DNA of 64,000 nt from Poa pratensis. Its lineage: Eukaryota > Streptophyta > Magnoliopsida > Poales > Poaceae. The stretch spans positions 30,829,723-30,893,722 of the forward strand of contig CAMZMU010000027.1 in NCBI GenBank assembly GCA_947311845.1, given 5' to 3'. Under the pieces are notes generated by a model. That model saw only the letters and a list, made by a program, of their open reading frames with translations. It made no database searches and was not told where the DNA came from. A program made the position numbers and the translations under genes. Shown here piece after piece: positions 46,135 to 58,028 of this stretch. Position 1 is the stretch's first letter. Every line of letters starts with the position of its first letter.

Positions 46135-47321
46135 GTGGACATGGCGGAGACCGCAAACAGTTCGGATCCCTTGTTGGAGAAGGATGCTGAGTTTGAAGAC
46201 TTGTTTGGTCATCTGGAGCTAAACGATGACGAGTTGGATGAGGTTGTCATTAGCGTGGAGGCGGCAAAGGAGTGCCACAAAGCGGGCCGATGGATGGCGA
46301 TCGTCCGTGCTCTGACCACCCAAAACTTCAGTGCAGAAGCTCTATTTGAGAAGGTGAAAGCCGTCTGGAATCTGCCCCGCGTTCCGATCTGCCGGGAGGC
46401 CGGTGAAAATCTATTCATCTTCCAGATGCAGTGCCTTGGTGATTGGAAGAAGGTTGTGCACCAGGGTCCGTGGAATTTTCGTGGCTGGGCTGTGTTGATT
46501 GAGGACTACGATGGTCTCAAAGATCCTGAATCGGTCGTGTTTGATGGCATGTTCGTGTGGGCTCAAATCCATGGAATCCCAGAGTTATACAGGAAGACTG
46601 ATATTGTGGATAATCTATCCCGCCGGATTGGACAGGTTAGAGAAACGCAATTGGCCCCAAAGCTGTTCTTCGAGGGCAATTATGTTCGTATAAGAGTGAG
46701 GATCCTAGTTGCTAAAGCCTTGATGAGGTTCGTCTCTCTGACTCTCCCGGAAGGGAGGATGCGATTGATGATTAAATATGAGAAAATCCCTTTCTTTTGC
46801 AATGTGCACTTCTTGGCCATGATCATGAAGAATGTGGCGACGGAGTCTGGGAGGAGAAACAATTGCAGTGGGGTTCCTGGCTGCTGGCTACGCGCAGAGC
46901 TTCTCAGCCTGTACCTGCCCCTCGACGCTTCACGCCACGAGTCCCTAGCCGTGGGGGTAGAGGTGGCAGAGGAGAGAGCGGCCCATATCGTCCGCAGAAG
47001 AGATCGTCAGATGACGCTGAGCTAGACAGGGATGATGACCTGACTGATACGGGTATCAGCCCAATGAAAATCTCTAATGAAAACTCTGTAGATGCGCCTG
47101 AGACAAATCTATTGGCAAAGAAGCTGGATTTTAGTGAGGACAGTGCTGCTGCAGTCCCTGACATAGCACGGGATGATGGTAAATCGGAACCCGCTGTTCC
47201 TCCCCCTCCCCCAACATATGTTAAAGCAAAGGACAGAGCGAAGTTTCAGAAGATTGACACGAACAATACATCTATGGCAACATCGGCGGCCTCCCTCGAG
47301 GAGGACTACCGGGCCCAATGA
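46135..47321 (+). pseudogene. LINE ORF1: RNA-binding protein with DUF4283-like domain and zinc knuckle, frameshifted
   Basis: The first frame (46135 to about 46800, start MAETANSSDPLLEKD) has the DUF4283-like fold seen in plant LINE ORF1 proteins (WNLPRVPICREAGENLFIFQ, VHQGPWNFRGWAVLIEDYDG, WAQIHGIPELYRK). Near 46800 the reading moves to another frame, in which a CCHC-like knuckle (CALLGHDHEECGDG) continues a basic Arg/Gly region and an acidic tail to the stop at 47321. A one-base change explains the break. ORF2 starts four bases before the ORF1 stop, an overlap typical of LINEs. The protein would coat the element RNA. Confidence 0.85.
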
Positions 47322-50300
47322 GTATCCTAGTCTGGAACAGCCGGGGATTGGGGCAACCCGCGACTGTTCAGGAATTGGTCAGGTTGATTCTGACCCATAA
47401 GCCCTGTCTAGTCTTTGTTTGTGAGACTAGGCTATCAAAGGAGCGTGTTCGGAATTTGCGTCATCGACTAGGTATGGAAAATTGCTTTCATGTCAAGGGA
47501 GATGGTAATGGTGGAGGTATTGCTCTTTACTCGGTGGAAGGCATCACTGTTGATCTTTTATCCTTTAGTACAAGACACATTGATGTGCATATTAGCGGCG
47601 GACCTTTTCCATGCCTTTGGAGAGGAACCTTTGTTTACGGCGAACCACGTGCTTGTGACTGTCATTTTATGTGGGATAAGCTTAGGCAACTTAAACCAAG
47701 ATCGACTGAACCGTGGCTGATGATCGGAGATTTTAACGAAGCAATGTGGCAGGAACATTTTTCTCGAGCTAGGAGGTCTGAGCGTCTAATGCTTGATTTT
47801 CGTGAGATATTATCTTATTGTGATCTACACGATATTGGTTTTGTCGGAACCCCCTGGACATATGATAATAAGCAGCGGGGAGATCGGAACGTCAGGGTTC
47901 GCTTGGACAGAGCGGTGGCTAGCCCGGCTTGGTCCGCTGCCTTCCCAGATCTGCGTCTTAGACATCTGGCATCGCCAAGATCAGATCATTGCCCGCTTCT
48001 ACTAGGCCCTGATGTACAGTACAATAATGCTCCAAAATCAGACGCTACGAAGTTATGTGGGAACGAGAGGAGTCCTTAGCTTCGGCTGTCGAGGAAGCTT
48101 GGTCGAGGCGCATCCCTATGGTACACCTTGGCGATATACATACGTCGCTGCGCGGGGTGATGAACAGTCTGTATTCGTGGAAGGCTACTAATTTTGGTTC
48201 AGTGCCAAGAGAGATTGAGAAGAAAAGGAAGCTACTGGAGGCTATATCTCAGCGACAGGATCCCGAAAGCGAACAAAGGAAAATCCAGCTAACAAAAGAA
48301 ATGGATGAGTTGCTGTATAGAGAAGAAATTATGTGGTTGCAGCGTTCTCGTGTTGCTTGGCTGCGTGAGGGGGACCGAAATACAAAATACTTCCATCGCC
48401 AAGCCACGAGGAGGAGAAAGAAAAACCGCATTAACAAGTTAAAAAGATCTGATGGATCCTTTACTTCGGATGCACAGGAGATGGAGGAACTCACCCGCAC
48501 TTTTTTCCAGGGGCTTTATACGCGGGATGATAGTGTCGACCCATCAATCATTACAGAGGCGCTACAACAAAGAGTGGATGCTGATATGAACACTAAGTTG
48601 TGCGCTGATTTTACTGAGAAGGAAATTAGTGATGCTCTATTTGAAATTGGACCTCTCAAGGTTCCTGGCCCGGATGGATTTCCGGCTCGTTTTCTTCAGC
48701 GAAATTGGGATATTCTGCGTGATGATGTGATACGTGCTGTTCAGCGTTTCTTTTCTGTAGGTATAATGCCGGAAGAGGTCAATGACACTGCCATTGTCCT
48801 AATACCAAAGAAAAACGAACCAGAAGAGCTAAAGGATTTTCGCCCAATTAGCTTATGCAACGTTATCTTTAAGGTGGTCTCAAAATGCATGGTTAATAGG
48901 CTTAGACCGCTACTGGATGGCATCATATCACCTACGCAGAGTGCCTTCATACCTGGGAGGCTAATAACAGATAATGCTCTTATTGCCTTTGAGTGCATTC
49001 ATTCGATACAAACTGGCTCGGCTGCTAGGAAGAAATTTTGTGCGTACAAGTTGACATGGCCAAGGCTTATGACCGGTTGACTGGAGGTTTTTGGAAGGGG
49101 TTTTAGCGAAATTGGGCTTTCATAGCACTTGGATTCGGTGGACTATGGCTTGTGTTACCACCGTTCAGTATTCGATTCGCTTTAACGGAAAGATGTTGGA
49201 CTCCTTCACCCCATCACGAGGACTACGCCAGGGTGACCCCCTCTCCCCGTACTTATTTCTTTTTGTGGCTGATGGTTTATCTCATTTAATCAGGAAGGAG
49301 ATTGAAAGTGCTACTCTGCGAGAACTCCATATTAGCAGAAACGGCCCGGGAATCTCCCACTTGCTCTTTGCTGATGACAGTTTGCTTTTCTTTGAAGCCT
49401 CAACCGAACAAGCACTAGTAGTTAAATCAATATTGGATAGATATGAGAAGAGCACGGGCCAACTCGTGAGTTTGGGTAAATGCTCAATGTTATATGGTGA
49501 TCAGTGCACAGTGGATGTTCAGAATGATATTCGAGAGATCTTGAAATATGAGACAACTTGCTTTGAGTAAAAATATTTGGGCCTCCCTGTTCCGGAAGGT
49601 AGACTTAAAAAAGGCAAATTACAATCCCACAAGGAACTCGTTTCCTTAAGCGTGCTTCGGATTGGATTGAGAAATATATGTCAGGAGGGGCTAAGGAAAT
49701 TCTCATCAAGTCTGTGCTCCAATCTCTTCCAACATATGCTATGGGTATATTTAAATTCCCTGTTGGACTGATCGAGGAATTATCACAAATTATTAGAAAC
49801 TTTTGGTGGGGTGACGAGCACGATCGGAGGCACATCCACTGGATGTCATGGGAGAAAATGACTAGACCAAAGTCTAATGGTGGTATGGGTTTCCGTGATC
49901 TGAAAATTTTCAATCAAGCTTTACTTGCGCGCCAAGCTTGGCGTTTAATTCATTTTCCTGATAGCCTTTGTGCACGAATTCTGAAGGCTAAATATTATCC
50001 GTCTGGCAACTTGTTGGACACGGCTTTCATCCAGAATACGTCACAATCCTGGCAAGGTGTGATGCATGGTCTAGAGTTGCTTAAAGAAGGGGCCATTTGG
50101 AGAGTTGGATGTGGTTCGCAGATAAAAATTTACCGTGATAACTGGATCCCCAGAACTGGTGGTCTAAAGGTGGTAAGGCCACGCTCGAACTGCCGACGAA
50201 GATGGGTCTCGGAGCTCATTAATCAGGATACTATGACCTGGGATGAGGACACTGTCCGATCGTGTTGTAACCACTGGGATGCGGATGCAATTATGGCCAT

Positions 50301-51471
50301 CAAATTACCAGCGAGAAGGTGCGAAGATTTTGTATCCTGGTTTCCCGAGAGTAACGGAATTTTTTCTGTCCGCTCCGCCTACAGATTAGGCATGCAACCT
50401 GCCTTGGAAAATCTAAGCAATGGGCAATCTAGTGCTGAACCTAGCGGTGATCGTAGTATTTGGGACTTGGTGTGGAAGGCTCGAGTCCCACAAAAGATGA
50501 GAGTCTTCACGTGGAAAGTGGCAACGTCAACCCTGGCGGTTTGCAAGGGTGTTCACCGCCGTATCGCCTCAGTGTCTGCGATCTGTCCAATTTGCGGTAT
50601 GGAGGTGGAGGATGATCACCATGCCCTCGTTCGGTGTACTCTGGCCCGCGCGCTTCGGGAGGAACTACGGAAGAGCTGGAAGCTACCGCCTGAGGAGGAC
50701 TTCTATCATAATGATCGCGAGTGGCTGTTCCATCTCCTTGCAAACACTAATCAAATTGGCAGAGCACAAATCATCTTCCTGCTGTGGAGGGTTTGGCACC
50801 ATAGGAATGATGTTATTCATGGAGAGGGAAAGGCGTCGATCGCTGCATCGGCTCCTTATTTAGTTAACTATTTGAATTCCTTTCATGCAGCACTGCAGGC
50901 AAGGAACGATCCAAAGGGCAAGTCTCCCGTCCAGATGGATGAGCTGAACAGTGGCCCTGAGCGCAGCTTGATCAAATCCTGGTTAGCTCCTAAGGAGGGA
51001 GAGCTGAAGATTAATGTGGACGCGGGATGGGACGCGGTCTCAAAAAGAGCGGGAGTCGGCGCCTTGGTTCGGAACCATGTCGGACAGGTTGTAGTGGCTG
51101 AATGGAAGCCCATTCATGGATGCTTGAGCGCGGAGGAAGCGGAGGTACATGCTGGTTTATTGGGGCTTCAACTCTATGCATCTACAAATCAAATACCAGC
51201 TACGCTCGAGTCGGATTGTCTGCGTTTTGTTAAGGTAACCCAAGAGATGAACCTGGATAGATCGGCCAATTGGGCCCTTTATAGCGAAGCAAAGGAATTA
51301 CTGAATATGTATAATCAGCTTTCAGCTTGTAAGATTGACCGTAGTATCAATAGGCCTGCCCATGCTCTAGCTCAATTAGGAAAAACAGGTGCTGCTGGTA
51401 TTTCCTGGGGGTCACCACCGAGCTGCGCCTCGGATTTGGTTGATCACGATTGTACGAACATCTTGTATTAA
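47318..51471 (+). pseudogene. LINE ORF2: endonuclease, reverse transcriptase, RNase H-like (frameshifted)
   Basis: Starts MSILVWNSRGLGQPATVQEL. The AP-endonuclease domain shows VFVCETRL (catalytic Glu), LMIGDFNEAMW and the closing SDHCPLLL (Asp-His). RT motifs follow in later frames: GPDGFPARFLQ, FRPISLCNVIFKVVSK, GLRQGDPLSPYLFLF and the catalytic FADDSLL (about 49368-49388). The zf-RVT-like domain (CPICGMEVEDDHHALVRC) and a C-terminal RNase H-like domain (INVDAGWDAV, SAEEAEVHAGLLGL, ESDCLRFV) lie in the 49678-51471 frame. Frame breaks near 48050, 49070 and 49570-49680 show the copy is not active. Confidence 0.92.
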
Positions 51472-52195
51472 TTTTGGCTAAAAGGCGGCAAGTTTCTGAT
51501 GCACTCTTTCCCTAACCAGGGTACCGAAAGGGACTGACAGGGTTTTAATGAGGCGGCTTGCTGACCTAATATATGTGGTGGAAAGTTTAAAAAAGAAAAA
51601 AGAAAAGAAGGAGTAGTCCCAATCACTAACTTGATTTGATTTGATCTTATTATTAGCATTAAGTCTCCCACTCAACCCTGTAGGACCATTTTGCCGTCAC
51701 GGTCCTAGGCAGCAAGATCGTATCTAGTCCCACACCCAAGTTGTCCTCCACCTGTCCACCCACGCCCACGCGTGATAGATAAATCAGTCGACCAGTCCAA
51801 ACAAAATCCATCCCCAAAACCTCCGAGACCTTCCACTTCGACGTCACCGCCCTATCCAAGCCCAGCCCAGTGCCCCACCCACCGGCCGCCCCGGAACAAG
51901 ACGCCAGGAAGTCAGCGGCGGGCGGCGCCAGCCAGACGACGAGCCCGCAGCCAAACCCGCATCGCATCCCCCACCAAAACTCCTCCCGAATTCGAACGCG
52001 CTCACGCCCCGGGCACGCCCCCCATTTCCGTCTCCCACCGAGCGCAGCAGAGTCCAGCCCGGCGCGTCCTCCTCCCCGCCGCCGCGGAAACCCGATCGGC
52101 CAGGCGGCCGGAATCCATACCAGCACAGCTGGACCAACTCGAAGCCCGCGGCCACATAGATACCACCGGGGTCCGGGGGATTTCCGGAGCCCTCG

Positions 52196-55100
52196 ATGCA
52201 GCACCACGCGTACAGCCGGCTGGGGAGCTTCGGCGCGCCGTCCCCGCCGTCGTCCCCGCGGCGGGCGGCGTGGGGCAGGAAGCTGTCCGCGAAGGGGACC
52301 TCGGCGCGGGCGGCCGTCGGGCCCGGCGCGGTGCGGAGGGCGGCACGGGCGGTGCTCGCGGCGCTGCTGCGGCGGCAGGCGGTCTTCCTCTTCGCGCCGC
52401 TGCTCTACGTGGCGGCCATGCTGCTCTACATGGGCTCCGTCTCCCTCGACGGCGTGCCCCGCATCATCTCCCGCCCCGCCCCCGGATCGCTCTACCGCTC
52501 CCCGCAGCTGTACGCGCGGGTGCGAGCGGACATGGACGCTGACAACGCTACCGACGCGGTGAGTGCCTCCCCACCTCTGCTCATCTCTGGCCCGGCAGTT
52601 TTGGGATGGAGTTTATTTGTGTTTGCGATCAAACTATTTACTCGATTTGGGTGATGGGCGAGTTCTGTGGATGTGAGGCTTCTGTAAGCTGTGGTGTTGG
52701 GTACTACTTGGATCATTGGATGTGAGGAATTTTCAGTGGGGTGTAGCTCTGATCGTTGGGTTTCAGCGTGTCTTCGGAGACGCTGAACTGTGCACCGTGT
52801 CCTTGTGGCTATTGGCCTGTACTGGACTGGATTATTGACGTGCGTGCTGGTTATGACGGATGTGGGTTAGTTTTCCCCCAAATTGCTGCAGAATTACAAT
52901 ACAGTTCTAGAAACGTATGTGAGGGTGGATTGTCAGGGAAAATTAACGGTGTTCGAAACATACTTCAGATTCGTTGGATTCCTGGTATTTTAGTCAACTG
53001 GGAGAAGATGTGTATCTTTGTCAGAATCGGATAATTGGAATTTGGGAATGCGTCAGATAAGTTGCTTCGAGCAATAACATGTGTGGATGTATAAATATCT
53101 CGGTATCTCCTAGGGGTGTCATATACTCATATCTAATCACAAGCTATGATGACGGCATCTCATTTGCATTCCCCCCGCCCCATCCCCTCACTATTATTAT
53201 CAGTTGTAGCACCACAAGGACATATGCTGGTTTATTCCTGGATAAGCTGCGAAACTCAGTGTAGTTGTAAAAACAAAGCAAGTTTCTTACTAAAGACCAG
53301 TAACTACGCACGTGCAGTGCCTATCTTGACTAATATAAATTAAATATACATATAAGCGTGAGAACTTACATACAAAACAGTATAACTACTTCCAAACTTA
53401 GAAATGCCAAGTACACAACTGTTGTATTCATGAACTGCACGGAGGATGAAACACCTAATGTAAACTATCCACCAAGCAGTCTGCAATTCTGCTGGACTAA
53501 AACAACTGCAAACTTGCTTCTATATTTTGAATCATATGAATGTGCATACAATGCATTTGGTTGCAACCATCTGGCTCAACACGTCGTTTTATATTAGTAG
53601 AGATGGTGACATATAATTTTATGATTAAAATGTATGACTTGTGTGTCTGATGACCTTCCAACCCCTAAAACCTGATTAGCAGACAATGACATATGCTGCC
53701 ACCTGCTATAGCAATACCTTCAGCCGTGAAAGTCTTATCTTCATAGAGGGGGTATAAATTAAAGATAGTTGCGCCCTCGTGGTATAATTTAGGTTTTAAT
53801 GGCTGTTTATTGTTATGTCTTGGGGATTCATGTATTTTCCTGTTCATTGATCTTGATGTACTTGCTAATAGGTATCAGGGTCATCTAGTAGAGCTACATC
53901 ATGTTTACAACTACATGCCTACATGGTCACGTTGTATGTTATAAGAGAAATTGTCTTTGGTTCTGTTGTATTCATTGAATATGTACTTTCCCACATCCTG
54001 TTACCCTTTATTCTAAGTTCACATATATGTATTTTGCATATACGTTATATTATTTTCACACTGCTACATTCTTGTAGCTAGCAACTGTATGGCGACATGC
54101 TTACAAAGGTGGTGTTTGGCAACCTTGCATAAGCAATAACACCAATGGTATGTCAATTTTTTTTTCATATTTCTTTGTACTTCAAATTTCAAATAATGGT
54201 ATTATTCTACTGATATATAGCCTTTATGGATTCCGAAGAAGCTCTGCTATGTTTATTAATTCAAATTTACCATTGAATGACCTTCAATCTGTCATAGATG
54301 ATTTGCTAAATTTGATTGCCATGGTGTGAGTCCTTTGAAAGTTATAATTGAAAAATTATACACGGTTTAGCCACAACATTTGCATATCTGTTTTTATCTG
54401 TTAGTATACAGCAGCAGATGCCATTTCGCATGATGCTCCTCATTATTGAACAAACTATATATCAATATTTAGTTGTGTGTTTTTGTAGGTTTGCCTGAAC
54501 CAAATGGCTACATATATGTGGAGGCAAATGGTGGTTTGAATCAGCAAAGGACATCGGTATGTACCTCTCATTAGTTGCTTGCCATGACAATTACCAAGCA
54601 AGTGCATCGTAAATTTTTCAATGTACAACGAGTCGTTCACATATATTTTCCTATTGTTTTGTAGATATGCAATGCAGTCGCAGTCGCTGGTTTTCTGAAC
54701 GCAACTCTTATAATCCCAAATTTCCACTATCACAGCATTTGGAGGGATCCTAGGTTTATTCCTTTCTGATTTGCATACTGTGATTGTGATCCTTAATAAT
54801 GATTGATACATAAGTGTTTATAAAGGATGAGTTCTATACTACTCTGGCTTAACATCTTATTAACTAGATTCACTAGACAGCTCAAAATGCTAGCTATGAA
54901 CTGTTATCCTTTTCTTTTTTGCATGATGCACTGTCATGATATGTTCAGCTGAAATATAATTAATTATCCAGGTAGGCACTTAGTCAATGTTAGGAAACTA
55001 CTTGAAAGATCATTGGACATGATACCTATTGTTAGCTATGCACAACTTCAGTGTGGTTCTGACAACTAAATTACCGTTACATCAATGTTCTGTTAGCCTC

Positions 55101-57077
55101 TTCTACTGTTTTCGGTAAAAAAAAACTAAATTACCGTTTATAAAATGTAAATCTCAGGAGTGTGTTGGAATAAGTTTTTTTTTTAAGTATGGGTCTTAGT
55201 TCAATTTTAATTTAGTCCCCTTTTTTACAGTAAAAAAAGCAAAAGTTAGATACTAATATTTGGTTATTTATTCTTTGGTACAGCAAATTTAGTGATATTT
55301 ATGATGAGGATCACTTTGTCCAACGTTTGAAAAGTGATGTCCGAGTGGTTGACAAGGTGCCTGAATTCATAATGGAGCGGTTTAGTCACAATATGAGTAA
55401 TGTTTTTAATTTCAAGATAAAGGCTTGGTCTCCAGTTGAATACTACAAAGATGTTGTTCTTCCGAAGTTGATTGAAGAAAGGTGAGTTAAAGTCAAGTGT
55501 TTATTGCGGGTCTGAAGAAAATGTTCTTCTGACATTCTTGAGTTTGACTGTTATAGTAACCTCTTAACACTATTGTCTGTCAATTATAGGCTCATTAGGA
55601 TATCGCCTTTTGCAAATCGGCTGTCATTTGATGCTCCGCCTGCTGTTCAACGACTGAGATGCCTGGCTAACTTTGAAGCCTTAAAGTTTTCTAAACCAAT
55701 CACTACTTTATCTGACAATTTAATTTCTCGGACGAGAACAAAAAGCATGGAAAACAACGGGAAATATGTTGCGGTACATCTCCGTTTTGAAGAGGTTAGT
55801 TTTCTTCTATAAAAGATTGTGCTTCATATTTCTTAGTCTGTTCATGAAACAAGAAGACTTACTAAGGCGAGTTTAGGGGAACCGCCAGCTTGTTTGAGGA
55901 CCCTGGTTATTATCGCTGTGTTTAGAAATCGACACATTCTTCTGTTGAAATTTCACTTCTGAAGTGTGGCTTTGCACATGGTTATCAGATATGTTAACTG
56001 CAATACATCTTTCTTTCTTGCAGGATATGGTTGCGTTCTCTTGTTGTGTCTTTGACGGTGGTGATGAGGAGAAGAAGGAATTGGATATGGCCAGGGAAAA
56101 AGGCTGGCGTGGAAAATTTACTAGGCCTGGACGTGTAATAAGGCCTGGAGCAATAAGGATGAACGGGAAATGTCCACTTACACCTTTGGAGGTATGCTGG
56201 CAATGGTTGTGTTACTTCTTTGAAAGATGCTTCAGAAATTTCATTATGAAGTGAATACAAGTTGTATTTCCAACATGTTTAGTCTGATTTCGATAATAGC
56301 GGATGCTGATTATTTTAGTCACAAAGATTTACCTGTCCATGCTGTTTGGTGTTTAGGTTGGATTAATGCTTCGTGGAATGGGTTTCAGTAATAACACTTC
56401 CATCTATTTGGCTTCTGGAAAGATATATAAAGCAGAGAAGAACATGGCTCCTCTCCTTGAAATGTTCCCTCTCTTACAGACAAAAGAAACGTTAGCATCA
56501 GATGAAGAACTTGCTCCTTTCAAGGTTTATAAGAATTTGGGATGTAAAATTTTATTTGCTGAAATTTGATGTATGTTGCTCTAACATAGCGCATTATTTG
56601 CAGAATTTCTCCTCGAGGATGGCGGCTATTGACTACAGTGTCTGTGTACATAGTGAGGTTTTCGTGACTACTCAGGGTGGAAATTTTCCTCATTTTCTTC
56701 TTGGTCATAGAAAGATACTTGTTTGGTGGGCATTCGAAGACAATTAAACCTGATAAAAGAAGATTGGCCATACTCTTTGACAGTCCACGTATCGGGTATG
56801 TTATTGTGACCCATAGCCAGTTTCTTCACTCTGAAAGACTTGGATATTCTTGTATTTCTTCATTCTCAAATCATAAATTTTATTTTGTTGAAACTGCACT
56901 CCTCTTTTATGCAGATGGAAGTCATTAAGACGCCAGTTGCTTAATATGAGATCACACAGCGATGCCAAGGGTATTCAAATGAAAAGAGCAAATGAATCCA
57001 TATACACATTCCCATGTCCTGACTGCATGTGCCGTTCAAACAAATCAGAACACTCTAAACCCATCCAGGCTAGATAG
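52196..57077 (+). CDS. GDP-fucose protein O-fucosyltransferase family gene, 10 exons, one apparent frameshift
   Basis: Plant DUF246/PF10250 proteins are Golgi type II glycosyltransferases. Exons: 52196-52558, 54078-54147, 54489-54556, 54665-54753, 55284-55481, 55590-55794, 56024-56191, 56357-56524, 56604-56795, 56915-57077. All have GT-AG borders and consistent phases. Exon 1 has the membrane anchor; exon 3 has [14 protein letters not shown]; exon 6 has [11 protein letters not shown], the conserved HxRxE; exon 9 has [16 protein letters not shown]. The last exon ends in FPCPDCMC and a stop. In exon 9 an extra A (ggtcatagAaagata, about 56711-56713) shifts the frame so that the read stops after AFEDN; the conserved [10 protein letters not shown] continues one frame over. 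Copies 1 and 2 at 35400 and 38820 are exon 1 only. A full-length LINE lies just upstream. Which acceptor protein is modified is unknown. Confidence 0.93.
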
Positions 57078-58028
57078 CATCTGCCTTGACTGCTTTGACT
57101 GATCCTGATTCTTTTGGCATCGTAGTATAGTATGCTCATTCTTTTCATGCAGTCTGGTGGTGTGATGTTCTGTCGTCAAGCACCCCTATTGCAGTGTTCC
57201 ACTCCCTCCTCCCCCCATTGTCGGCTTTTGCACAGACATGTTCCAGGCTATTTTCACGTAGGCTAATTCTTGGGCTAACAATACACCAATCTGCGTCTAT
57301 AGTAGATGTATCTCTTAGGTCTTGACCATCTCTAGAGCTATTCCTTGACAGTGTAGTGTCAGTCTTCTTGTTGTGGTGGTAGTTCCATTTGTACATTGCT
57401 CAGCTAGGAAGCATACGCAAACAGTAATACATGAATTTCGAAGCGAAAATACACGATATTCACAATTTTATCTGATGTTGGCCCCTTGTCTCAATGTACC
57501 GTTTTTTTCTATTCTTTGGAGTATTACACTGTAGTGTAACTTGACTTGTTATGTGAGTGAAGAATGCTGACATGTTATATGTGTAACTGGAGAGTGGATA
57601 CTGCGGTACTGCCTGAGCAACCTGGTACAGAGGTAACAAGTTTTTTACGTGAAACATTTTCTTTATATTTTTCTTTATCTGTTTTGGGTCTTTGGAGGAG
57701 TAACCAGGTGTGTAGATGTAAAGTCTTTTTGAGTGAGTACTTGGTTGAAATTGAACTTTACTACTGTATTACATATAGGAAGCAAGGTTGCACTTAAGTA
57801 AAGCAGCTTTCATGACGAGGCTGGTCAGTGGTCACATGCCTGGTTTGGAGGTTTGCAATAAAAGGATAGCACCTATGAAAAGAAACTGATGAGTTCCGAA
57901 TAACCCCTTTTCACGTGAAATCTCTGATGGATTTCAAATTCTGCATTTGCTCGTTCATTCATTCAGTCATCAATCTTTGAGCAGCTCAAATTCTGAAACG
58001 AGCGAGACAGATAGCTTAGTTCATTTAG
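57078..58028. other. 3' flank of the transferase gene and intergenic DNA
   Basis: Probable 3' UTR followed by spacer. No supported exon or transposon end until the Harbinger element at 58029. Polyadenylation-like strings exist (aataaaagg at about 57857) but are not assigned. Confidence 0.45.

Larger units (their letters stand above)
45928..51603 (+). mobile_element. Full-length L1-type LINE, 5.7 kb, 17-bp target duplication
   Basis: The target duplication AAAGAAGGAGTAGTCCC lies at 45911-45927 and 51604-51620. The element begins ggagcaaaacctttac, has two ORFs and ends in an A-rich tail (taaaaaagaaaaaag). The single target sequence is also present in unit 1 (gagggagtagtcccaatcac, about 34749). 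It inserted between tRNA-Lys and the transferase gene, so its tail lies about 590 bases before the transferase ATG. Confidence 0.95.
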
